This document shows positions 8,884-16,011 of a DNA stretch of 48,017 nucleotides, piece after piece. The stretch comes from Paenibacillus radicis (ex Gao et al. 2016) (lineage in GTDB: Bacteria > Bacillota > Bacilli > Paenibacillales > Paenibacillaceae): NCBI RefSeq assembly GCF_014641555.1, contig NZ_BMHY01000012.1, positions 82,989 through 131,005 on the forward strand, written 5' to 3'. The notes beneath the pieces are model-generated. The model made no database searches. It worked only from the letters and a program-made list of their open reading frames with translations, and was not told the origin of the DNA. The number at the start of each line of letters is the position of its first letter. Positions within the stretch are counted from its first letter, which is position 1. Position numbers and translations under genes: made by a program.

Positions 8884-9574
8884 AAATAATATTCTTGTTG
8901 TAGACGATGAACCGGAAATTCGAGAAGCGCTCGTTATTTATTTGAAAAGTGATGAAGTGGATGTATTTACAGCCTCCAACGGGCTCGAGGCACTCCAGAT
9001 CCTTGAACAGGAAACCATTCATCTCATTCTCATGGACGTCATGATGCCGCAGCTTGATGGAATCAAGACGACCTTTAAAATTCGTGAAAATAAAAATATA
9101 CCGATCATTATGCTTTCCGCCAAGTCGGAAGATGGCGACAAGATTTTGGGTCTCAATGTTGGAGCCGATGATTATATAACGAAGCCATTCAATCCTCTGG
9201 AGTTAGTCGCTAGAGTCCGTTCTCAGCTGCGCCGATTTACGAATTTAGGCTCCTTCCAGTCGAGTGATGAAGAGATTATTCAAGTAAGAGGACTCGTGCT
9301 GAACAAAAGCTCAAAAATTGTTGAGGTAGATGGGGAGGACGTCAGACTGACCCCGAAGGAATACAAAATTTTGGAGCTGCTGATGGAGAACAAGGGCAGA
9401 GTTTTCTCGATTGAAGAGATTTATGAGCGCGTGTGGAATGAACCGATCTTTGCTTCAGAGAATACGGTTGCCGTACATGTGAGAAATATTCGCGAAAAAA
9501 TTGAGATCAATCCCAAAGACCCAAAATATTTAAAGGTGGTATGGGGAATTGGATACAAAATTGAGAAGAAGTAA
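8876..9574 (+). CDS. OmpR/PhoB-family response regulator
   Basis: Cytoplasmic DNA-binding regulator of 232 aa. The receiver domain (about 5-118) has the acidic pair Asp10/Asp11, phosphoacceptor Asp54 (LMDVMMP) and the conserved Lys in TKPF. A winged-helix Trans_Reg_C domain (about 135-230) ends in the typical WGIGYKIE. It overlaps the upstream phosphodiesterase by 8 bp and the downstream histidine kinase by 14 bp. It is closely similar in layout to the second regulator at 12.9 kb. Target genes are unknown. Confidence 0.95.
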   Translation: MAKNNILVVDDEPEIREALVIYLKSDEVDVFTASNGLEALQILEQETIHLILMDVMMPQLDGIKTTFKIRENKNIPIIMLSAKSEDGDKILGLNVGADDYITKPFNPLELVARVRSQLRRFTNLGSFQSSDEEIIQVRGLVLNKSSKIVEVDGEDVRLTPKEYKILELLMENKGRVFSIEEIYERVWNEPIFASENTVAVHVRNIREKIEINPKDPKYLKVVWGIGYKIEKK

Positions 9575-10874
9575 AATAGACCGGGAGGCTCGAATCGACC
9601 TTCTCGTTCTAATTGTCGCCGTTATATTATGGAGCGTTGTGCTGGCAGACATGTATTTATACGTGCCAGGACTGAGTTTGGGTTTGGGGTTTTCAATTTC
9701 AAGCTTCATTCAGAAACTGCTTGCGTTTATTATTCTTGGCTTGCTGGCAGGCAGACTATTTCTTTATATGAAAAAGCCCTTTAATGAGCGTTCCTTCTGG
9801 CACGGCAGCGTACTGATCCCTTACTTTCATCTTTGGAGAACCGGCAGTAGAACCAGTCTGCAAAACAGAAGGATAACGCTAGCCCTCATCATCCTATTCT
9901 TGCTCACTGCAATAGCCGGAATTTGTGCTTGGCTTATAGCCACAACCTATTCCTGGTATGAACAGAGCTGGCTCGTTCTTTACGAACTGCTGTATGTGCT
10001 GTTCGTTGTTCCCTATGGACTTTCCAAGCTTAGACGTTTCATTGTCATTCTCAACGGAAGCCGAGAAATTTCTGAAGGGAATATTAACAATACGATTCAG
10101 GATACCGGCAACGATGCGCTATCCCAGCTTGCTGGCTATATTAACAATATGAAAGCCGGGTATCAAAGCGCGCTGGAAAACCAAATGAAGAGCGAGCGGT
10201 TAAAGACAGAGTTGATTACGAACGTATCGCATGATTTGAAGACCCCGCTAACTTCTATTATCAACTACGTCGATTTTTTGAAAAAAGAAGATCTCTCTCC
10301 GGAGACAGCCCGAGCTTATATTGAAACCCTCGACCGCAAGGCGTACCGGCTGAAGCTGCTGATTGAAGACCTGTTCGATATTTCAAAAATGGCCAGCGGC
10401 ACAGTAGAACTGGATATTGAGTATATCGATGTTGCAACTTTATTGACACAGGCGATTGCCGAGTCCAACACCAATATGGGACAAGCTTCGCTCGTCATTC
10501 GGGAGAGAATCGCGAAATTCCCGATTCATGCGCAATTGGACGGCAATAAAATTTGGCGTGTATTCGAGAATTTAATTGGCAATGCGCAGAAATATTCGCT
10601 TCCTGGAACCCGAATCTACATTTATTTGGACGAATCGGATGATCAGGTATTATTCAAAATACAAAACACAGCTGTCTATGAGATTGATTTTGCTGCAGAG
10701 GAGCTGTTTGAGCGCTTCAAAAGAGCAGATGAATCCCGTCGGACCGAAGGCTCCGGACTAGGGCTGGCCATTGTAAAAAGCATCGTTGAACTGCATGGGG
10801 GAGAAATCAGAGTCGAGGTCCACGGTGATCAATTTAACGTTATTGTACATTTACCCAAGCAGCGTTTCATTTAA
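9561..10874 (+). CDS. Sensor histidine kinase (VanS-like)
   Basis: Partner kinase of the preceding regulator. The N-terminal third has four hydrophobic segments (about residues 14-35, 47-69, 105-130 and 136-155) with no large extracellular domain, suggesting sensing within the membrane. Then come HisKA with phosphorylated His224 (VSHDLKTPL) and an HATPase domain with an N box around ENLIGNAQKY and a G box EGSGLGLAI. The start is uncertain. TTG at 9561 overlaps the regulator stop by 14 bp and has GGGGA 13 bp upstream; an in-frame TTG at 9549 is the alternative. The same arrangement recurs in the second pair. It is followed by a bidirectional terminator. Confidence 0.92.
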   Translation: MRRSKIDREARIDLLVLIVAVILWSVVLADMYLYVPGLSLGLGFSISSFIQKLLAFIILGLLAGRLFLYMKKPFNERSFWHGSVLIPYFHLWRTGSRTSLQNRRITLALIILFLLTAIAGICAWLIATTYSWYEQSWLVLYELLYVLFVVPYGLSKLRRFIVILNGSREISEGNINNTIQDTGNDALSQLAGYINNMKAGYQSALENQMKSERLKTELITNVSHDLKTPLTSIINYVDFLKKEDLSPETARAYIETLDRKAYRLKLLIEDLFDISKMASGTVELDIEYIDVATLLTQAIAESNTNMGQASLVIRERIAKFPIHAQLDGNKIWRVFENLIGNAQKYSLPGTRIYIYLDESDDQVLFKIQNTAVYEIDFAAEELFERFKRADESRRTEGSGLGLAIVKSIVELHGGEIRVEVHGDQFNVIVHLPKQRFI

Positions 10875-10886
10875 TGTTATAAACAA

Positions 10887-10927
10887 AAAGAGAAACCCGG
10901 CTTTTTGAAAAACGCGGGTTTCTCTTT
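10887..10927. terminator. Bidirectional terminator between histidine kinase and ilvD
   Basis: A perfect 13-bp stem, AAAGAGAAACCCG (10887-10899) with its complement at 10915-10927, is flanked by A and T runs, serving both convergent genes. Confidence 0.9.
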
Positions 10928-10939
10928 AATTTGACCAAA

Positions 10940-12625
10940 CTACATTTTCATAACGCCGCCAGTGCTGGCGTTCGTTACGAGATGCGAGTAACGCGCAAGG
11001 TAGCCGCGTTTGATTTTTGGTTCGAAGCCAGGCCATGCGGCGCGGCGTTTCTCGAACTCTTCGTCGCTGATGAGAAGGTTCATCGCACGGTTGTTCATGT
11101 CCAGCTCGATGATGTCGCCGTCTTGTACGAAAGCGATTGGGCCGCCTTCAGCTGCTTCAGGCGATACGTGACCGATGCTGATGCCGCGGGATGCGCCGGA
11201 GAAACGGCCGTCCGTTACGAGACCAACCTTCGTGCCAAGGCCCATACCGACGATTTGCGAAGTTGGAGCCAGCATCTCAGGCATGCCAGGGCCGCCTTTT
11301 GGTCCTTCATAGCGGATAACGACAACATGTCCTTCTTTTACTTTGCCAGTAGCGATACCGGCAAGTGCATCGTCTTGCGAGTCGAAGCAGATAGCAGGAC
11401 CTTTATGGTAGCCGCCCACTTCTTTGTCGACAGCGCCGACTTTAATGATGGAGCCGCGTGGAGCCAGGTTGCCGAAGAGAACAGCCAGACCGCCGCGTTC
11501 GCTGTGCGGATCGTCGATCGGATGGAGAACATCCTTATCGAGAATTTCGCAGCCGGCAACGTTCTCGCGAAGCGTTTTACCCGTTACGGTCATCATATCG
11601 CCATTCAAAGCGCCTTCTTTTTTGAACAATTCATTAATGATTGCACTTACGCCGCCTGCATTATGAACGTCTTCAATATGATAATCGGATGCTGGAGCGA
11701 TTTTAGCCAAATGCGGCACGCGCTCAGCTACTTCGTTAATGCGTTCGATCGGATATTCGATACCTGCTTCATGAGCGATAGCAAGCGTATGAAGAACGGT
11801 ATTTGTCGATCCGCCCATAGCCATATCAAGAGCAAAAGCGTTGTCGATCGATTCTTTTTTCACGATGTCGCGTGGCTTCAGGTCAAGCTCGATCAGCTTC
11901 ATCAATTGACGAGCCGATTGTTTAACGAACTCTCTGCGTTCCGGCGATACAGCCAGAATCGTGCCGTTGCCTGGCAGCGCAAGGCCAAGTCCTTCTGCAA
12001 GGCAGTTCATCGAGTTGGCGGTGAACATGCCAGAACAGGAGCCGCAAGTCGGACAGCCGTATTGTTCAAGCTCAAGCAGTGATTGGTCGTCGATTTTGCC
12101 GGCCATGTGTGCGCCAACGCCTTCGAATACCGACGTAAGCGAGATTGCGCGTCCGTCTTTCGTACGTCCAGCTTTCATTGGGCCGCCGCTGACCATAATG
12201 GTCGGAATGTTGACGCGAAGCGCGCCCATGATCATGCCCGGTGTAATTTTGTCACAGTTTGGAATACATACCATGCCGTCGAACCAGTGCGCGTTAACGA
12301 CTGTCTCAACCGAATCCGCAATAATTTCGCGGCTTGCAAGTGAATAACGCATGCCGATATGGCCCATTGCGATGCCGTCGTCGACGCCGATTGTGTTGAA
12401 TTCGAAAGGTACGCCGCCAGCTTCGCGAATCGCTTCTTTTACGAGCTTGCCGAATTCTTGAAGATGGACGTGACCTGGAACAATATCAATATAAGAGTTG
12501 CAGACCGCGATAAACGGTTTGCCGAAATCTTCTTCCTTTACGCCTGCAGCACGCAAAAGACTGCGGTGAGGTGCGCGGTCGAAACCTTTAGTAATCATGT
12601 CGGAACGCATTTTTTTTGGCGCCAT
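10940..12625 (-). CDS. ilvD: Dihydroxy-acid dehydratase (IlvD)
   Basis: Cytoplasmic Fe-S enzyme that dehydrates 2,3-dihydroxy-3-methylbutanoate and its isoleucine counterpart to the 2-keto acids, the third common step of Val/Leu/Ile synthesis. The 561-aa length is standard for IlvD/Edd. Visible features are Cys42, PNCDK with Cys124 and Lys126, and CPTCGSCSGM with Cys191/194/197. I chose ATG at 12625 because GGGAGGG lies just upstream; an in-frame ATG at 12640 lies within the same region but without its own site. It stands alone, with no other ilv/leu genes and no T-box leader in the 200-bp upstream region. A 383-codon open frame on the opposite strand is a composition shadow. Confidence 0.97.
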   Translation of the reverse strand: MAPKKMRSDMITKGFDRAPHRSLLRAAGVKEEDFGKPFIAVCNSYIDIVPGHVHLQEFGKLVKEAIREAGGVPFEFNTIGVDDGIAMGHIGMRYSLASREIIADSVETVVNAHWFDGMVCIPNCDKITPGMIMGALRVNIPTIMVSGGPMKAGRTKDGRAISLTSVFEGVGAHMAGKIDDQSLLELEQYGCPTCGSCSGMFTANSMNCLAEGLGLALPGNGTILAVSPERREFVKQSARQLMKLIELDLKPRDIVKKESIDNAFALDMAMGGSTNTVLHTLAIAHEAGIEYPIERINEVAERVPHLAKIAPASDYHIEDVHNAGGVSAIINELFKKEGALNGDMMTVTGKTLRENVAGCEILDKDVLHPIDDPHSERGGLAVLFGNLAPRGSIIKVGAVDKEVGGYHKGPAICFDSQDDALAGIATGKVKEGHVVVIRYEGPKGGPGMPEMLAPTSQIVGMGLGTKVGLVTDGRFSGASRGISIGHVSPEAAEGGPIAFVQDGDIIELDMNNRAMNLLISDEEFEKRRAAWPGFEPKIKRGYLARYSHLVTNASTGGVMKM

Positions 12626-12797
12626 GTGAGACCCTCCCATATAAATGTCGATACCCCTCAGTTTATCACAATGGACAACCGTTGGCTAGCGATGTGAACG
12701 GTTTCCAGAGTGTTTCCAGAGCCGGATAAACCTTAAGAAAGATTGAAATTTGTCATAATATTTCTGAATAATTCCAACTATGGAGGACGGCGGGCAA

Positions 12798-12814
12798 TAC
12801 TATCCTGTATAGTA
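12798..12814 (+). promoter_or_regulatory. Inverted repeat at the promoter of the second two-component system
   Basis: TACTAT-N5-ATAGTA (12798-12814) includes a possible -10 TATAGT at 12808-12813. It lies 38 bp before the response regulator gene. It could be a regulator site or a chance palindrome around the -10; no good -35 is visible. Confidence 0.3.
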
Positions 12815-12851
12815 AAACCAGCAAGGAATTGCGAACAGGAGGACAAGCACG

Positions 12852-13550
12852 ATGAGCAGGCGGGTATTAATTGTAGACGATGAGCGGGAGATTGCGGAGC
12901 TGATCGAAATTTATTTGCGCAATGAAGGCTATGAGACGGAAATTGCGTTTGACGGCGAGCAAGCGCTTGAGGCCTATGGCAAGGCTGCGTTCGATTTGGT
13001 CATTCTCGACATTATGATGCCGAAGATGGACGGTTTGGAAGTATGCCGCAGACTAAGACGGGATCATGCGGTTCCGATTCTAATGGTTAGTGCCAAAGCC
13101 GAAGATATGGACAAAATTATGGGGCTGATGACTGGCGCCGATGACTATATGATTAAACCTTTTAACCCCTTGGAGCTGATCGCCCGTGTCCGTTCGTTAA
13201 TTAGACGCTCCTACCAATATAATCCGGTAACAACTGTACAAAGTCAGGAGAGGGGAGGGCTTGTCCTGGGAGCGCTGACGATTGATAAAGCGAGTTACAC
13301 CGCTGCGGTTGAAGGGAGAGCGCTGAGCTTAACCTCAACGGAGTTTGGTATCCTCTATTTGCTTGCGAGCAATCCCGGGAGAGTGTATAGTGCGGAGGAA
13401 ATTTTCCAGCAGGTGTGGAAAGAGAAATACTTCGAATCCAATAACACGGTTATGGTCCATATCAGCAAGCTGCGGGATAAGCTGGAGCAGGAGCTCGGGG
13501 ACAAGCTCATTGTAACCGTATGGGGAGTTGGCTATAAAATTGAAGGATAG
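12852..13550 (+). CDS. OmpR/PhoB-family response regulator (VanR-like)
   Basis: Second OmpR-type regulator, 232 aa. Receiver domain with Asp9/Asp10, phosphoacceptor Asp53 (ILDIMMP) and the conserved Lys in IKPF; winged-helix effector domain ending WGVGYKIEG. AGGAGGA precedes the ATG at good spacing. It overlaps the histidine kinase by 11 bp. A D,D-carboxypeptidase lies just downstream with a regulator-like direct repeat in its upstream region, so control of a cell-wall enzyme is a reasonable inference, as with VanR/VanS and VanY. This is not proven. Confidence 0.95.
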   Translation: MSRRVLIVDDEREIAELIEIYLRNEGYETEIAFDGEQALEAYGKAAFDLVILDIMMPKMDGLEVCRRLRRDHAVPILMVSAKAEDMDKIMGLMTGADDYMIKPFNPLELIARVRSLIRRSYQYNPVTTVQSQERGGLVLGALTIDKASYTAAVEGRALSLTSTEFGILYLLASNPGRVYSAEEIFQQVWKEKYFESNNTVMVHISKLRDKLEQELGDKLIVTVWGVGYKIEG

Positions 13551-14628
13551 AATCGCACTGCGGATGGTATGGCGGACGCTGATGCATCTGGCGATCAGCA
13601 TTATTCTTGGTGTCATTAGCATGATTTTTTTAGTGGCTGGTTCTGAAATTTTGACTCGGGGCTCTAGTTTACGCAGGTTAATTCTTCGATTTGCTAATAT
13701 TTTAGGAATACAGGAAACGACGTATGTAGGGGGCATTCTCCTCATACTCGCTTTTTTCTGTTTTTTCCAATGGCGGTCCTACCGCAATCTTGAGCAAATT
13801 GGGCACTCCGTCCGTTATATTTCCGAAGGTCATTTCGACGATGTGATCCGGGTAGCGCCTAGAAGCATATTCGGCAACTTAGCCAAGGACATGAATGTGC
13901 TGGTAGAGCGTCTTAAAAACTCTTTGGACGATGAGAGGCGCGCGGAGCAGACGAAAAACGAGCTGATTACGAACGTCTCCCATGATTTGCGAACGCCGCT
14001 TACCTCGGTTCTCGGTTACCTTGGTCTGGTGGAGCAGGATCGTTATCGTGATGAGGTGGAGCTGCGTCATTACGTGCAAATCGCTTACGAGAAGTCCCAG
14101 CGGCTGCATGTCTTGATCAATGATTTGTTCGAATACACGCGCATGCGCCATGATGCGATTCCGCTCCAGCAGGTGACGATGAGCCTGAAGGAGATGCTGG
14201 GCCAGCTGCTCGTTCAGTTTTTACCGGAGCTGCAGCAGGCTGAGATGGAAGGAAAGCTGTATGGCGACGATAAAGAGGTAACTATTTCGGGTGACCCGGG
14301 CAAGCTGGTACGCGTGTTCGAGAACTTGCTTTCCAATGCGATTGCTTACGGCAAGGAAGGGCGACGATTGGAAATTCGGCTCAGAAAAGCGGCAGGTTGG
14401 GCTTTGGTCGAGGTGACGAACTACGGAGAGACGATATCGGCGGCGGATCTTCCTCATTTATTCGACCGGTTTTACCGGGTGGATAAGTCGAGGACGGAGA
14501 AGTCGGGCGGTTCAGGGCTTGGCCTCGCTATTGCCAAAGGCATTGTCGAAAAACATGGCGGCGAGATTAGCGTGACGAGCGAGTCATCGGTGACGACTTT
14601 TAGAGTAAAGCTGCCTGCGCTGGATTAG
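13540..14628 (+). CDS. Sensor histidine kinase (VanS-like)
   Basis: Kinase of the second pair, about 362 aa. Two TM segments (about residues 12-34 and 60-78) flank a short extracellular loop of ~25 residues, then a HAMP-like linker, HisKA with His148 (VSHDLRTPL) and an HATPase domain (ENLLSNA, GGSGLGLAI). The short loop suggests envelope sensing. The start is ambiguous: TTG at 13540 overlaps the regulator stop by 11 bp; TTG at 13528 lies directly against the GGGGAG and is less likely. The stop codon TAG is formed by the first three bases of the palindromic element that follows. Confidence 0.92.
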   Translation: MKDRIALRMVWRTLMHLAISIILGVISMIFLVAGSEILTRGSSLRRLILRFANILGIQETTYVGGILLILAFFCFFQWRSYRNLEQIGHSVRYISEGHFDDVIRVAPRSIFGNLAKDMNVLVERLKNSLDDERRAEQTKNELITNVSHDLRTPLTSVLGYLGLVEQDRYRDEVELRHYVQIAYEKSQRLHVLINDLFEYTRMRHDAIPLQQVTMSLKEMLGQLLVQFLPELQQAEMEGKLYGDDKEVTISGDPGKLVRVFENLLSNAIAYGKEGRRLEIRLRKAAGWALVEVTNYGETISAADLPHLFDRFYRVDKSRTEKSGGSGLGLAIAKGIVEKHGGEISVTSESSVTTFRVKLPALD

Positions 14629-14751
14629 GGCGTGTCTGAAAACTCGTTCCGTTTGCTTGACGTACCCCCGGGTACGCCTTCACAAACGCGCCTTGCATGG
14701 AACGAAAATTCGGCAAAATTTGCTGCCCTCAGAGTTCTCAGACGCACCCTA
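14626..14751. repeat. 126-bp palindromic element with 20-bp terminal inverted repeats
   Basis: The ends (14626-14645 and 14732-14751) match as inverted repeats in 17 of 20 positions, outermost TAGGG/CCCTA. The interior holds the palindrome GTACCCCCGGGTAC and an inverted pair GTTCC/GGAAC. It carries no ORF. It separates the histidine kinase from the carboxypeptidase gene and would form a stable RNA hairpin. It resembles a small non-autonomous repeat (MITE- or REP-like). Confidence 0.7.
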
Positions 14752-14752
14752 G

Positions 14753-14769
14753 TTTAAGACAATTTTAAG
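14753..14769 (+). promoter_or_regulatory. Candidate response-regulator site TTTAAG-N5-TTTAAG
   Basis: Two identical TTTAAG hexamers (14753-14758 and 14764-14769) are 11 bp apart, the one-turn spacing used by OmpR/PhoB-family dimers. They lie about 60 bp before the start implied by a TACAAT -10 (14813-14818) that has no recognisable -35, as expected for an activated promoter. The downstream gene is the D,D-carboxypeptidase. The upstream VanR-like regulator is the obvious candidate ligand (inference). Confidence 0.45.
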
Positions 14770-14855
14770 TTTTAATTATGATTTTGTTACATCCCCCTTA
14801 AAATGCCCCTCCTACAATAGGAGAAGAAGAAACGGCATAGAGAGGGGATTTTTTT

Positions 14856-15764
14856 ATGAACAGAGCTACGAAAATGAATCGGAAAGCAGCAGGTTTATTT
14901 TTATTATTAGCGGGGATTACGGTATTTGGTCTGGCCGGCTCCGAATGGTATAGCAATCCGGTACAGTCGAAAAAATCACTGAATATCGCCGCAGAGGCTG
15001 CCATATTGTTAGATGCGGAAACAGGCAAGATCGTCTACGAAAAAAATGCAAATGCTGCGCTGCCGCCTGCCAGCATGTCGAAAATGATGACGGAGCTGCT
15101 CGTTCTCGATTACGTGAACGATGGGCTTCTAAAATGGGGCGATACGGTCAAGACGAGCCGGTACGCTGCGGAAGCGCCGGGTGCACAGATCGGATTCGGC
15201 CCTGGCGAGAGCTGGACAGTCAGGGAGCTGTTCGAAGCGACGACTATTCATTCCGCGAATGATGCTGCAATTGCGCTAGCGGAGCATATCGGCGGTTCGG
15301 AGAAGGAATTTGTTCAGCTCATGAACAAAAGGAGTAAACAGATCGGATTGTCCGATAAAGCGGTATTCGGCAACTCGACGGGATTAAGCATGACGGATTT
15401 AGCTGCTTTCCCGGAAGCGTCCGCTTCGCAAGAGACGGAACTGACAGCCAAGGATACAGCCAAGCTCGCTTACTATTTGATCGGCAAATATCCGGAGGTG
15501 CTGGAGGTAACAGCTAGAGACAGCGTAAAGCTGACCAGCTCCGATGCCAGACTTCAGACGACGAATATGATGCTCTCAGGCAAGCCTTTCGCTTATCCGG
15601 GCAATGACGGCTTGAAAACCGGCTATACGGAGCGGGCTGGCTATTGTTTTACCGGTACGGCAAAGGTTGACGGCAAACGGCTTATTACGGTTGTCATGGG
15701 GGCAGGCACAGCGGACGCCCGGTTCGAGGAGACGCAAAAGCTATTGGAGTACGGGTTTTTATAA
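14856..15764 (+). CDS. D-alanyl-D-alanine carboxypeptidase, S11 family (DacF-like, short form)
   Basis: Low-molecular-weight PBP that trims the terminal D-Ala from peptidoglycan stem peptides outside the membrane. The N-terminal hydrophobic segment (about residues 10-28) is a signal peptide or anchor. The catalytic triad is visible: SMSK with Ser73 and Lys76, SAN at 133-135, KTG at 254-256. At 302 aa it stops soon after the KTG region and lacks the C-terminal PBP5_C beta domain and amphipathic membrane helix found in most DacA/DacF proteins. GAGAGGGG precedes the ATG. It lies downstream of a VanRS-like pair, possibly under its control. Confidence 0.93.
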   Translation: MNRATKMNRKAAGLFLLLAGITVFGLAGSEWYSNPVQSKKSLNIAAEAAILLDAETGKIVYEKNANAALPPASMSKMMTELLVLDYVNDGLLKWGDTVKTSRYAAEAPGAQIGFGPGESWTVRELFEATTIHSANDAAIALAEHIGGSEKEFVQLMNKRSKQIGLSDKAVFGNSTGLSMTDLAAFPEASASQETELTAKDTAKLAYYLIGKYPEVLEVTARDSVKLTSSDARLQTTNMMLSGKPFAYPGNDGLKTGYTERAGYCFTGTAKVDGKRLITVVMGAGTADARFEETQKLLEYGFL

Positions 15765-15857
15765 CAGAAAATGGAGTGAGAAGAACAATATCGGTGTGAG
15801 GAGATTTGAATCTTTATTTCAAAGTTAATTAGCAATTTAATAATAGTTATTATAATC

Positions 15858-15893
15858 AGCTGCTGGAGAAAATTTTTCTCATTGCGGCTTTTT
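15858..15893 (+). terminator. Possible terminator of the carboxypeptidase gene
   Basis: An imperfect hairpin around the core GAGAAAATTTTTCTC, extended by AGCTGC against GCGGCT, runs into five Ts. Confidence 0.5.
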
Positions 15894-16011
15894 AATTTCG
15901 TTATTTTTTTGGGAAAATAAAGGGTTAAATATTTTATAATATTGGTTTAAAATAAACTCTAACATTCAAGTTTTTAGAAATGATCTATGAAAAATAGTAA
16001 GGAGTGTTCAA

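Noticed and set aside
10931..12082. 383-codon open frame on the plus strand
   Set aside because: Lies fully antisense to ilvD, whose protein is complete and well conserved; the opposite-strand frame is a codon-bias artefact with no recognisable protein.
12640..12851. T-box leader for ilvD
   Set aside because: No AGGGTGGNACCGCG-type T-box core and no specifier loop on the minus strand.
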